From Trichosphaerium sp. ATCC 40318 (Eukaryota > Discosea > Flabellinia > Trichosidae), in contig JALMLS010000075.1 in the NCBI GenBank assembly GCA_038496445.1, positions 124,001 to 188,000 of the forward strand: a stretch of DNA of 64,000 bases. Reading direction: 5' to 3'. Numbering within the stretch: position 1 is the first letter of the stretch; the number at the start of each line of letters is the position of its first letter. Shown here piece after piece: positions 11,800 through 21,887 of the stretch. Made by a program: the position numbers and the translations under genes. The notes below the pieces were generated by a model. That model searched no databases, had not been told where the DNA came from, and saw only the letters and a list, made by a program, of their open reading frames with translations.

Positions 11800-12453
11800 T
11801 AAGTCCTAAATGGCGAAAACTAACTTTTGCACTTGCATCATTTTCTTTTTTTTTCTATTTCTTTTATGACTGTTGTCTAATGATACTATTTAGACAATGT
11901 TCATTGTAATAATGTGCCTCAACTCAATATTTCTATTAATAATAACATATGTTTACTGAAAACAGACTTGAAAGAGGTTCATTAAAAAATAACTTAGAAA
12001 TTCGCCTTAACCATAAATGAATATGTTAACATTAAGAAACCCTTCATAGATAGCAAAGCTGATATTATTCCCAACATCTTGTAACAGTTATGGTTAAGTA
12101 CAGTGTGAGGAAAGGGCGAACTATAAACAGCCTCTACTCAAACACGTGTCGTGTTTGGCTTATGATTTTAACGAAATTTCAATCACGTGAGTGTTTTTTA
12201 CTAATCACATTCGTACAAATCTGCTAAGTAATACGTTAAAATGACCGAACTCCGACTGTAACACGAGTGGTATCTTTATTTTACTGCAATGCAAAAACCA
12301 GCTAGTTGTTAAGGTACAATTGTTTGAGTTAAGTACTGCAACAACGAAAGTTGTACACAGATTACGTCTTCGGAGCTATTTTAGTCATAATGCTCGCCAA
12401 CGTACAAGACACCATTTTCATCTAGATTATGCACCTTACCACCATTTAAATAG
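11800..12453. other. intergenic or unresolved 5' region
   Basis: AT-rich sequence with CACGTG at 12143-12148 and 12184-12189. The missing first exon of the next gene may lie here, but I could not find an ATG exon joining in frame. Confidence 0.4.
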
Positions 12454-13110
12454 GAATTTACTGTACAATCAGATGATTGTCGTCTATTACGCCTTCCAGT
12501 TGAGCTTCAGCTTTATATTATCGATTTGGACACATCAGTGTATGTACAGTGGCCACTTCTTTCAAAACAGAGTGCATTGATGACAAGGTTTGATGATGAG
12601 ATGAGAAAACATGGAAAATGGCTTTCAGCAGACTCATGTTGCGTCACTTACACCCATGGTAAACAAGGAGAGACAAAGATGTGGTATTCAAATGGGCAAC
12701 TATATTATAGATGTAATTTCGTTGACGGCAAACAAGCTGGAGAGTACGAGGAGTGGTTTGAAAATGGGCAATTAGGTAACCTATATAATTACATCAAGGA
12801 CCAAAGAGAAGGAGAGTATAAGGAGTGGTTTGAAAATGGGCAGTTACAGATACAAGGAAAATACGTCAATGACAAGCAAGATGGAGAGTACAAGGAGTGG
12901 CATGAAAATGGGCTATTGTGTTATCAATGCTATTACATCGAAGGTAAACAAAACGGAGAATACAAGGCGTGGCATGAAAATGGCCAATTGATGGAGCAGT
13001 GTAATTACGTTAATGACAAACAAGAAGGAGAGTACAAGGAGTGGGATGAAGACGGCCAATTGATAGAACAGTGTAATTACGTCAATGGCCAAAAGACAAG
13101 CATCCTCTAG
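12454..13110 (+). CDS. F-box-like protein with YwqK/MORN_2 repeats (5' end unresolved)
   Basis: The paralogue of the gene at 7717. The frame reads CRLLRLPVELQLYIIDLDTS, then VQWPLLSKQSALMTRFDDE, then seven 23-residue repeats of the type GEYKEWFENGQLQIQGKYVN, ending at TAG 13108-13110. The repeats are more regular than in the 7717 copy, and there is no C-terminal membrane helix. The frame opens after an in-frame TAG at 12451-12453 that could be a splice acceptor. No in-frame ATG precedes the F-box block, so either a first exon was missed or the gene has lost its 5' end. Same inferred role as the paralogue. Confidence 0.6.
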   Translation, partial: EFTVQSDDCRLLRLPVELQLYIIDLDTSVYVQWPLLSKQSALMTRFDDEMRKHGKWLSADSCCVTYTHGKQGETKMWYSNGQLYYRCNFVDGKQAGEYEEWFENGQLGNLYNYIKDQREGEYKEWFENGQLQIQGKYVNDKQDGEYKEWHENGLLCYQCYYIEGKQNGEYKAWHENGQLMEQCNYVNDKQEGEYKEWDEDGQLIEQCNYVNGQKTSIL

Positions 13111-13563
13111 AACAAAGTAACATATTAATATTAAAAGCATTTATAACAACAGTTTTAAAAAAAGCAGGAAAGGGCTAGCAACAAGATAGCACAAGTTTTG
13201 TAACTCTTAATTCAGTGCCAGTGATATGTATACAAAATCAATTACGGCAGAAAGAACTCCAATGTAAAGACAGTAGCAGTTCGATTCCTTTAGAGCGGAG
13301 GCACAGCCAGCGTGGCGATTGAATGCGTATTATCACGTGCTATATTTTGTACGACTAATTATACATTCCTTTCATGTCTTTTGCGTGCTTTTTCTTGCAC
13401 ATACGTATTCTTGCCTAACAACCAAATCTTCGAGCAAAGAAAAAAGTAACAAAAAAACCACGTTTATTTCCGCCCATTTCTCTGAAGAAACCTCCGGCTG
13501 AATCTTCTACAACTTGACCATCGATCTGAGCTAGAAATGACAGAAAGCTGCTTAGGATTGTAC
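13111..13563. other. intergenic, no gene seen
   Basis: Convergent spacer between the MORN_2 gene (+) and the phosphatase (-). A GTTCGATTCC string near 13278 looks like a tRNA T-loop but no cloverleaf can be built around it. Confidence 0.45.
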
Positions 13564-14220
13564 TCAAAATAGAATAGCGGTAGCCCTTTCGTAATCTTCC
13601 ACAGTCATTGAATTTGAGCCAAGAGTATCTTTTTCATACTGCATGAGCTGCTTGAAGTACTTTGTATGCGGTTGTATACCTCCCTTGCGCTTAGCTGAAA
13701 GCAATTTAAAAGCTTCGTTAAGAGGCATTGCTTTTTTAGACATTAAATAGCATAAAATAACACTAGCAGATCTGTTGACGCCTAGAATGTACTGTTAATT
13801 GAAAAAAAGTGTCAACGTTGCAACTTTAAAACGTTAAAAGCTTATTTTACCTGCCATGCAATGTACAAGTACGTTACCGCCATTTTTAATCGCCTACATG
13901 GTTATAAACGTTAGATTTGCTTATAAGATAAACTAATGCTTGTACATTGTCTATAAAGTCTACCAGACGCGGTACTTTAGCTATAAGAGCGCTTTCACCA
14001 AAGTCTGAGAGCGGTTCGTGTATTATTTCTAGATGTGTTTTATAACTTGCCTCTATAGATACGTTAGCGAGTTTACTAGCGTTTACACGTATTTACCGCA
14101 AACATTTATAACGTGAGTAATTCCCAGATGAGAAATCTTGCTTGAGCTTGCTGCTACATAAAAGCTGCATATGTATAAGTTATCTATCACTTTATCAGGT
14201 GAATCGCCAGACAGAAACAT
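13564..14220 (-). CDS. dual-specificity protein phosphatase (DUSP)
   Basis: Four exons on the minus strand give a compact DUSP of about 150 residues. It opens MFLSGDSPDKVIDNLYICS, then has LGITHVINVC (the usual LGITHVLN-like strand), EPLSDFGESALIAKVPRLVD with the general-acid region, and the catalytic P-loop HCMAGVNRSAS (fits HCxxGxxRS with Cys nucleophile and Arg). Helix VILCYLMSKKAMPLNEAF follows. The stop is TGA at 13564-13566. The phosphatase signature loop is split by an intron after HCMAG. Predicted role: dephosphorylation of Tyr/Ser/Thr in signalling proteins, MAP kinases being the usual targets of the family. No targeting domain is seen. Confidence 0.85.
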
Positions 14221-14481
14221 TGTAAATTGGCTTTTGTTGTCTTAGATGGGGTATTTTCACGTGATTGTTTGGAATCCTCGCCCAGGAAATCAGTGAACAG
14301 TTTTGAAATTGTGAAAAAATATGGCGTTGCAGCGGACCGTTTATGAACCGGTTTTTTCGTTTCAGTCCGAGACCAGTCCGGACTGGTATTTCTGCCATCT
14401 CTATTCCTCTCTTGGTGATTTAAATATTGGCATGATGAGCACTTGACTGAAACGGACAATAAAAATGCAAGTCTTTTAAGC

Positions 14482-15660
14482 ATGAACAATCAAGGATTAT
14501 CTTTGTTTCACGCAGGTAAAAAGAAAAAACAATACGCCATTACGTACACTTACACGTTTTAATAGTTTCTAAATTAAAAACAACTAAAGTGAAGAAATTA
14601 ATACACAAGGGTGCAGATGTAAATGAAAGGAATAAATTAGGACTACCATTGATATCAGCATTCGTATCTGACGGTTAGTATCACGTTTTATTTACAATGT
14701 AACATAAAAACAAATCAAAAGCTATTAAACATCATTTTCTTGCTCCTTTTACCCACGTGATATCATTTTATAGCACAAAAACAGATTTCCAAAAGTACAT
14801 AAACTAAACTTGTTAGATAGCGTATGGAATAACCCCAAACTATGCGATAAGGGTCTAGAAATATTACAAGTACTTTTAACCAGCGGTGTTAATGTTGACG
14901 CGCGTACTTTGGATGGCTTGGACTTATCTCCTCTGGCTTTAGCCGCAATGGTAGCTATACGTCACTACTACAGAGTCATTTTCTAAACAGCTCGTTGTAG
15001 CATAACAATCACAGAGTTATTGACCTTATTCTTGCTTCCGGAACTGATGGAGACGCTAGGGACAACCTTGGACATACACCACTTCACTGGGCAGGTACTA
15101 ATCAATCATCACTTCTTCACTGCATCCCTTGACGTCGCACCATTCTTACATTTATTTGTAGCTAAAATTGGGTGCGCTGACGCCATTGCCATAATGCTCA
15201 AGCGAGGATGCGATCCACTAGTTGAAAATAATGACGGAGCATCCCCTTTGAAGTTAGCACGTGCGTAATAGAGCTGTTTGTGAGAGTCAGTCAAACATTT
15301 TTGTTTTGTTTATTGTTAACTTTTTTCCAAGGATTAGAGAACAAAGAAGAATGTGTAACTCTTTTAGAGCGTGCTGTAAAGCGAAGGGAGAAATATGAAA
15401 GAGAAGATTTAGGTGAAGGCGAAGACAATAATGACGTTTGTGATGAAGTAGAAAGTGACCAAAGTATGGAATCACTAGCAAAAGAGAATATGCTATTACA
15501 ACAACAGCTTTCTAGTCAACACGATAAAATAGCAATACTAGAACGTAGGTTCACATATTTACCCTTTCATTCACAGTATTTAATACCTTTTTTAGGTGTG
15601 CTACAAGATTTAAAAGATGATGAATCCTCTGGATGCAGTAGCGACATGAGTAACATTTGA
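14482..15660 (+). CDS. ankyrin-repeat protein with acidic coiled-coil tail
   Basis: Starts MNNQGLSLFHA, divergent from the DUSP gene (262 bp apart). Exons encode ankyrin units: VKKLIHKGADVNERNKLGLP; ILQVLLTSGVNVDARTLDGL; VIDLILASGTDGDARDNLGH with TPLHWAG; IAIMLKRGCDPLVENNDGAS. The C-terminal exons are charged and acidic (REDLGEGEDNNDVCDEVESD) with a predicted coiled coil (ENMLLQQQLSSQHDKIAILE). Probably a soluble protein-protein adaptor. No enzymatic domain is visible. Exon joins near 14960-15010 are approximate. Confidence 0.65.
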
Positions 15661-15880
15661 ATTGAAATATAAGAAAAAAAGTAATGCGAGTGACTGTTTA
15701 GATAAATACAATAGACATGTTGTGGTTAACAGTTGCTTGTATAAATCCCTTGATACGTTTTAAACACTCACTTACTAAACAAAATAGAAGTTTCTTACCA
15801 ACATGTACACGTGTAAACATAAACTTTTATTTAACAGTATGTACATTTTGACAGTGCCTCTGGAACTGTGCGATATGGAT

Positions 15881-16422
15881 TTATCTGAATTTGTTTGTGC
15901 AAACGTTTAATACAGCTTCATTAGTAACATCGCTTTTCCTCCCTGCCTGCATGCTTACTGAGATACCCTACAGAGAAAGGTTAAAACAGTTTTACAAGAA
16001 ATTGTTGCTACTTACTTGAAAGAGTGACTTTAAATACATCCTGGTGCATGTATACAACATTCTATGTTTAACACCAGACTTCATTGGGCACCAATAGAGG
16101 AATACCGTCTTGGATCTTTTACCGTCTGAACCAAGGTCATACTTGTATGAGAACAAGACATATCTTGGTTCATCTTCTGGTAGCTGTTCAACAAGTGTTT
16201 GCCAATCATCACCTTCTGTTCCCTTTGTTTCAATGACAACACGTGAATGATTGTCGACTAGTTTGTAAACAATGTAAGGACTTCCTTTACCCATCTTGAA
16301 CCTAACAAAGACGGTGAGGAAGAAGAGAAGGGACGAGTGTTGTTGAGAAAACAAGGCGCTCACTTTTCAAATGCGGGGATGCAGTCGTCATCTAGTTGTG
16401 TTTGGACTTGTAGTACGCTCAT
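15881..16422 (-). CDS. ADF/cofilin actin-depolymerising factor
   Basis: Three exons give a protein of about 135 residues, normal for ADF/cofilin. It opens MSVLQVQTQLDDDCIPAFEK; the core is YIVYKLVDNHSRVVIETKG, PRYVLFSYKYDL, TVFLYWCPMKSGVKHRMLY and the long actin-binding helix start YTCTRMYLKSLFQGISVSMQ, ending TNKFR-TAA at 15881-15883. These match the strand and helix order of the ADF-H fold, including the W-x-P before the actin-binding helix. It binds and severs actin filaments in the cytosol. The usual N-terminal regulatory Ser may be Ser2. Confidence 0.9.
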
Positions 16423-16699
16423 GATGTGTTTCTTTTTGTTGTTTTGGATTATGTTATTAGATGAGCTAACTTCCAATACAAAATTGGAAGTACGTTGAGA
16501 TAATTTTTCGTTGCAAAACTCACTCACTTACAAAAAAATATGAGGAAAAAAAACTGTTTTCATTGAATCTCTGAAAAGCGAATCTACTAATCTAATCGAA
16601 AATTTTCAGCCTACTCTTTGGAGAAGGATTCAGTATTCTGTTCGTTTAGGACTCGCTAATTACTTCCAAAACCTCAACTTGAAGTACAATATAGAATTA

Positions 16700-17152
16700 G
16701 ACGTGGCCTCTGTTGTCCAAGCAAGCAGCGTTATCATCAAGGTTTGTTATTGAGTTAAATAGGCACAGAAGGGTAGAAGGAATGGGCCAGGAACACCCAA
16801 ACGTAGTGCAATACGCATATTACATTGTATTTGGCTACAATGACGTCTTCAAAGTTGCAGACTTCTCAACTGGAGATTTTAGCGATTATGTACTCATTGG
16901 ATCACAATTCTACGGAGACTTATATCTTATGGCAGTATCCGGTACAAGGAAACAACCTGACTTCTACAATACGTTAACAACCATAAAACGAAACATGCTC
17001 CTCATCATAAACCAATCACGTTTTTTTCTGTAGCCAATATAAGTTCTTTAAATCTAACTGGTAGTGGTATTTCAGTAGCAGCAGATGAAGCAAATAACAG
17101 GTTTTTTATCCTGGATACATACGGGAAACTAATGACTGTAATATTATATTGA
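16700..17152 (+). CDS. uncharacterised protein; third copy of the WPLLSK motif at its start
   Basis: The open frame begins TWPLLSKQAALSSRFVIELN, clearly related to the F-box-like region of the genes at 7.7 and 12.5 kb, but the upstream F-box half is out of frame or degraded (LLPKPQLEVQYRI at about 16660). It continues into an unfamiliar domain (VVQYAYYIVFGYNDVFKVAD; YVLIGSQFYGDLYLMAVSG). A second exon (about 17035-17152) reads LNLTGSGISVAADEANNRFF and ends MTVILY-TGA, resembling a beta-propeller blade. There are no MORN_2 repeats. This may be a degraded or chimeric family member, or two juxtaposed genes. Confidence 0.35.
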
Positions 17153-17366
17153 CCCTAAGTTCCCAAACCAACAAATACAATATGTTTGGTCTCTGTAAAA
17201 CCCAAAGATGCATAGCACCATCGCCGATTTCACTTACATCACAAGGAAGTGTACCTAATAAACCAAAATATTTTGTACCCTTGTTGCCTTTTGGTTCTTT
17301 TGAGCTGTTGGCCAGCACGTTAACTACGCTATCTCTACAACGTCTATAATGTGTTTTACGTTTTAT

Positions 17367-18832
17367 TTAACTATCAAGAAGTGCTACAAAGTCTTTAAAG
17401 TATTGAGGAGGTTCTACTTCAAAGGTGACCTCTTCAGAAGATACTGGATGGGTGATAGTTAATTTTTTAGAAAGCAGCATCATCTTGTTGCTAGCATACT
17501 TTCCTCTGTCTTTTTTACCGTACAGGGGATCCCCTATTAGTAGATCAGTATTAAATAACAGAATTTAGTATACACCTACCGACAATAGCACATGACATTG
17601 AAGCACAGTGAACACGAATCTGATGTGTCTAAAGAAAAAAAGATAAGCAAAACAACATGTTGTATTGTACTGAACTTATAACTGTATGACAACACTTAGA
17701 AAGGTAGGATAAAATACCACTCTGAAATAAAGAGGAAGACTTATAAATGTAAAAGACTGTTACGTACTCTACCAGTGAAAATCTTAACATTTACTAACGA
17801 ATAATATTTATCACCTTTCTTCCATTCCTTTTCTACCTTGTACATAGTCTTCGCTGGTTTACCAGACGATATATCACACGTGCACATCTTGTGCCCATGC
17901 TTAGGGTGCCTAAAAAACCAACAAGTTAAATAAAATCACTACAGCCAGCCGCGAAAAATGCCATCAAAAACAAGCCATACAAAAGTTAAACTGTAAGTCT
18001 ATTCGTATTTTTACCTCTTGATACCTGTCTCGATTATACCTTCCTTTTGTGGAAATTTACCACGTGTTATTGTGTAATACCACTTATCTGTAGTCCTTTC
18101 TTTAAATTGAGTCTTTAGAGAACCATGGCTTTGCTATCATTGTCAGAGATACGAAAAAAAACCTATCGTCTTACATTTGTTTTGCAAATAACCATTATAC
18201 CACATGTCTCTTTGTCGAGTCTGTGGACTATTCCTGGCCTAATAGAGCCTAAACACCATAGAATACATCAGTTTAACACGAAACAAAGCACTGACAGCGA
18301 CTGCAAGATGCAGCATTGCCAAGAGGCAGAGTTCAACTAAAACTAACCTTCCAGATTTGATAATCCCGCCTCACCGTACTTGTGTAGTAATCCATTCACT
18401 AGAAACTGAGTAATTTCATCTGCCACTTGATGGGGTCCAGCGTGGACAGCTATTCCAGCCGCTAAAAACACATGTCAAGCGTAGTTGGTTTGTAAGCTTA
18501 GTTACGCTTGTTTATGATTGCCAACGCGTCATCCTCGTAGATGGGATCGCTTAAGCCGATGTCAATAGCTTCGGGTTTGTTTTGTGCTGGAATTTGTTCT
18601 GAGAGCTTTATAAGCACTACATCTCCCTTTTTCAGCTACACGGAATGGTAGAAATAATAACAAGAGGATTTTGAACCTTGTAATTTTTTTTTGTCGTTAC
18701 ACCGTTTACTAGTACTTTTTTGGTTTGAATTAGCTTCCCTGCGCCCGATCGAGTAATTTTATCAACGTTACTAGCGAGATAGACGTCTAAACGATTTTGA
18801 ACGTTTTGAGTTATCACAATCTCCTTGTCCAT
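17367..18832 (-). CDS. RluA/RluD-family pseudouridine synthase
   Basis: A multi-exon gene starting [20 protein letters not shown]. It has an N-terminal S4 RNA-binding domain ([17 protein letters not shown]), then the synthase domain with the catalytic Asp in [18 protein letters not shown] (about 18200). Family blocks [37 protein letters not shown] and [14 protein letters not shown] follow. The stop is TAA at 17367-17369. Fold, motif order and length (about 330 residues) match RluD-like enzymes of bacteria, plastids and mitochondria. Predicted role: isomerising uridine in rRNA, probably in an organelle, although I see no strong presequence. A repeat of poly-T/A intron sequence separates exons. 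Confidence 0.85.
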
Positions 18833-19014
18833 GCGATGGAGTGCGCAAGAGCAGTTTTTGAACGTGTTGTGACTTAAACGAGAATGTCACTCGCCAGAAA
18901 GTAGTTGTGCGTGTAGTTGTTGCTTTCTAGCGCATTTTATCAATGACACCTTTAAGCTTTGCATATCTGTGTAAATGTGTCAGCATAGATAGTAAGTTGG
19001 GCATCATCATGAGC

Positions 19015-19269
19015 TCACAGGTTAGTTTCAGGCGTAGAGTACAAGTAGAAACCAAAAAACGACAATGAGGCGCCAAAGCCTATAGCTGCCCATCTACGGG
19101 CGACATTGGTACGTGGTACCGCCCTGTATTGAACAGCGCACAGCGCACCTACTTTTAGTTACCACCAAAACCGAAACGGCCGTTATTCTGCTGTACCAAC
19201 TGCAATAATACAAAAAGCTCCAAATTGGGCACATTCAACACATTCTTCAGGCTCTGACGCTTCAGACAT
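19015..19269 (-). CDS. small DMAC1/TMEM261-like membrane protein
   Basis: Two exons joined by a 45-nt intron (branch-like TAACTAA) give about 70 residues: MSEASEPEECVECAQFGAF, a hydrophobic stretch (CIIAVVGALCAVQYR), then basic residues and a second hydrophobic helix (AAIGFGASLSFFGFYLYST), stop TGA at 19015-19017. The C-x-x-C just before the first membrane helix followed by a short hairpin resembles DUF4536/DMAC1, a mitochondrial complex I assembly factor. The match is by pattern only. Neither half alone is convincing; the phase-1 join makes both halves coherent. Confidence 0.4.
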
Positions 19270-19681
19270 TCCACCAGAAAAATCACTTTACTTGACACCT
19301 TGACTTAAAAAAAAAACAAAAAAGAACAGTCGACACAGTATCAGTAAGCACAACAGTTATAAAATTGATTACCATTCAAAAAAATGACTCGTGTGTTGTA
19401 AAATAATCAATATTTATTTTCAAATAGACATAAAAAAATATTTTGGGTTAAAGTTTTTTTTTTTTGTAGTTACTGTACAGACACTTGGGATCGTAGAAAT
19501 GGGTTATATGGTCCTAGTTTCCAAGCGAAATTCTGTGTGTCTCGTCGGAATAAAGGCGTAGAATGAGCTTTTTTACTAAGCGACGCTATTTGACGAATGT
19601 TAGAACAACATAGATGGTGAGAAAGGAGTCTTATAAAGAAAAAATAAAAAGTCTGTAACGTCAACAAAAATAATAATAAAC

Positions 19682-20808
19682 TCAAAGTTCGTAATTCAAG
19701 GATTTTAGACTTGTAGTCAAAGCTACAGGTACGTATAGTTTAAAATATTTAAACCGTTACGCTAAACAAGTAAAAAACAGACTGCGTACCCAATACTGCG
19801 CGACGTGGATCTCTACCCAGCTTTGAGTTTGGATTAGCCCACTTTGCCAATACCCTGAAGCATTAAGAAATTAATATACGAGGCGAGGAAGGGATTTAGG
19901 CAAAACGCATCACGAGGCGTGATCGATTTTTGGTATTACAAAAAAATTATTATGTCTGAAACTGTATGACTGTTTTGACATGTGTGTTGCCTCTTCAAGC
20001 GGCGAAAAGGCAATAAATGGTCGATACATAATGTTTGATTTCATTAAGAGATGTTTTGATTGAAAATAAACGCTTTAAATAGCTTGATGGATAAAAAAAA
20101 ACAAAAAAGGAATCACGTCATACCACTTAAGTATACCCTCAATTGGAGCCTCACCACCATTATCTAATATATACTGGCTTATAAATTCTAAATAATCCAT
20201 CAGAATCAGTGTATCAGAAAACGGAAAACCACAAAAAACAAAAAAATAATAAATCTTTCATCGGTTCCTCCCCGCTTTTTTTTTTACTGTTGGAAGAGTT
20301 GAGTGATTGCAACGTACGTTGCAGTGGTGTTAAGAGTATCCCATCACTCAGTTTACCATGCACACCTCGTGATGACATTTTCACGCCGCTGCGTTGCTTC
20401 TTTACTGGGCTATCGCCCACATGCTGCTAAAAGGTCAGTAAAAGATTGCGAAAAAACTTATGAACCTTCATAACAATCATGAGCGATGAAGTCCCTCCGT
20501 TTGCATCTGCTGCACTGCCTAACTTAGTTTTAACCCCTTTTGGGTGCAGAATGTCAGTTTGCGTACCGTGTCTTCTTCGCCCGCCTCTGTAGTGCTTTTG
20601 CTTACCCGCATGTCCTCTATACGCATTTTTGAAACTGCACAGATGATAAACACGCGTGACATCCAAAAGTTGCAATAACAGCGCTCGTGAGGCACTGTGG
20701 GAGCATTTCTTACCTTTGTTTCAATGCTGCTCGCACGTATAGAGTTCCAACACAAGTGCGGCGCACTGCTTTAGGTGATCGTTGAGGTGTTGTTTTCGTT
20801 CGGACCAT
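19682..20808 (-). CDS. basic, probably nuclear protein with an H3-tail-like start
   Basis: Six exons can be joined in frame from ATG at 20806-20808 to TGA at 19682-19684, about 200 residues. It opens MVRTKTTPQRSPKAVRRTC, continues YRGHAGKQKHYRGGRRRHG, then a low-complexity Ser/Lys stretch (DSPVKKQRSGVKMSSRG). It ends in a more ordered C-terminus (FISQYILDNGGEAPIEGILK; VLAKWANPNSKLGRDPRRAV) that may be helical. The N-terminal MVRTK resembles the histone H3 tail by eye; no histone fold follows. I do not know the family. The strongly basic N-terminus suggests DNA or RNA binding. Confidence 0.5.
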
Positions 20809-21349
20809 TGTGTGTCAGCTAGGCGATGAATTAAAATTTCTAGTCCTTTGAAAAAGTGTGAACTGTCACAGAGCGAACTAAGGAGACTTTTTTTGCTCAA
20901 TAGTTGCTCTTGAGGGTTTCCCCTTGCTGAAACGTTTTGCGTTTCGGTGTATCGCTTTTTTGTGTGCACGTTTTTTTTTGGTTCTTTGTTTCTTTTCTTG
21001 TAGTTTTGTGCAAATGCTTTACAAAAACGCGTTTCAATCAGCAAAAAAAAAAGTGTTGGGTATTTTATGCAAACCCTTTTCCGCTTCTGTTTTAGAGCAA
21101 CTTTTGGCGCTTGTGGGAATGTAAATACGCTTGTTTGGGTACGTACTGTTGTTTTGGTTAGTGAATTACTCTACTGCATTTTCCGCCGTCCTTGTCCAGT
21201 TTTTCAGCGTTTTGTAGCGTCGTGAAGCGGTTTTGCACCCAAGATGAGCGTCTGTGTAGTAATAGCGTAAACTGACGAATACCTGGCTAAACTTGCCCGG
21301 TACAGTCTCTGGTGCATAGATACATGCAAATAGGCGATCTGTGCACAAG
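20809..21349. other. unresolved region, possible 5' exons of a + strand gene
   Basis: Upstream of the basic protein's start. Open stretches occur on both strands, including + exon-like pieces around 21061-21290 (FCTQDERLCSNS then a plausible 39-nt intron). A minus ORF at 21166-21357 overlaps. I cannot choose between them. Confidence 0.25.
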
Positions 21350-21524
21350 AAAAACAAACGTGGACGGAGATTCCATACTATTTAACTTAGAGCGCGCATC
21401 ACATACTTTTATGTGCAACCCTATATCTAAACAACTTGTAAACGCAAACGTAGACGAACATTTCTATGTGGTGAATCTCAATGTGCACACGCACCATCTT
21501 TGGAATACTTCTCGTACGCTCTAA
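21303..21524 (+). CDS. hypothetical terminal exon
   Basis: A possible last exon reading SLVHRYMQIGDLCTRK and FMCNPISKQLVNANVDEHFY and ending SRTL-TAA. Composition looks protein-like and a pyrimidine/AG acceptor precedes it. Upstream exons and start are not resolved, and no family is recognised. Confidence 0.3.
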   Translation, partial: QSLVHRYMQIGDLCTRKTNVDGDSILFNLERASHTFMCNPISKQLVNANVDEHFYVVNLNVHTHHLWNTSRTL

Positions 21525-21887
21525 AGCGACGCAATATGCTTAAAAACCAATACTGTACTACGTTGTGCAAAAAACGGTGAAGACAGAGCTCGGTGCACAG
21601 ATTTTGTTACAGTTCACCATACGTGGTGGAGTCATCGTTGGCAAAGTATTAATATGGTCAACGCGGTAGTCTACAAAATCTCCGATAAAAGTTTTTTGCT
21701 TTACCGACTTTCGGCAAAGATTAAAAACGCTTTCTAGTGCAGTAATCGCTGATATACCATACAGTGAAAGCAACCAGGGAGGTATTATGGCTTTTTATCA
21801 TTGTTTAAATAGAAAACATCACAATCACCAAAAAAATAAAAAACAAGAGTTTCAAAAGGCAAACTACAAAAACTTTTAAATTCTCCT
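21525..21887. other. intergenic, no gene seen
   Basis: Convergent spacer; the minus ORF at 21558-21773 has no supporting features. Confidence 0.4.

Noticed and set aside
13270-13300. tRNA-like T-loop string GTTCGATTCC
   Set aside because: No acceptor stem, D-arm or anticodon arm can be paired around it.
20924-21124. 66-codon plus ORF opposite the basic protein
   Set aside because: It lies upstream of the basic gene's start, is hydrophobic without pattern, and has no consistent splicing partner.
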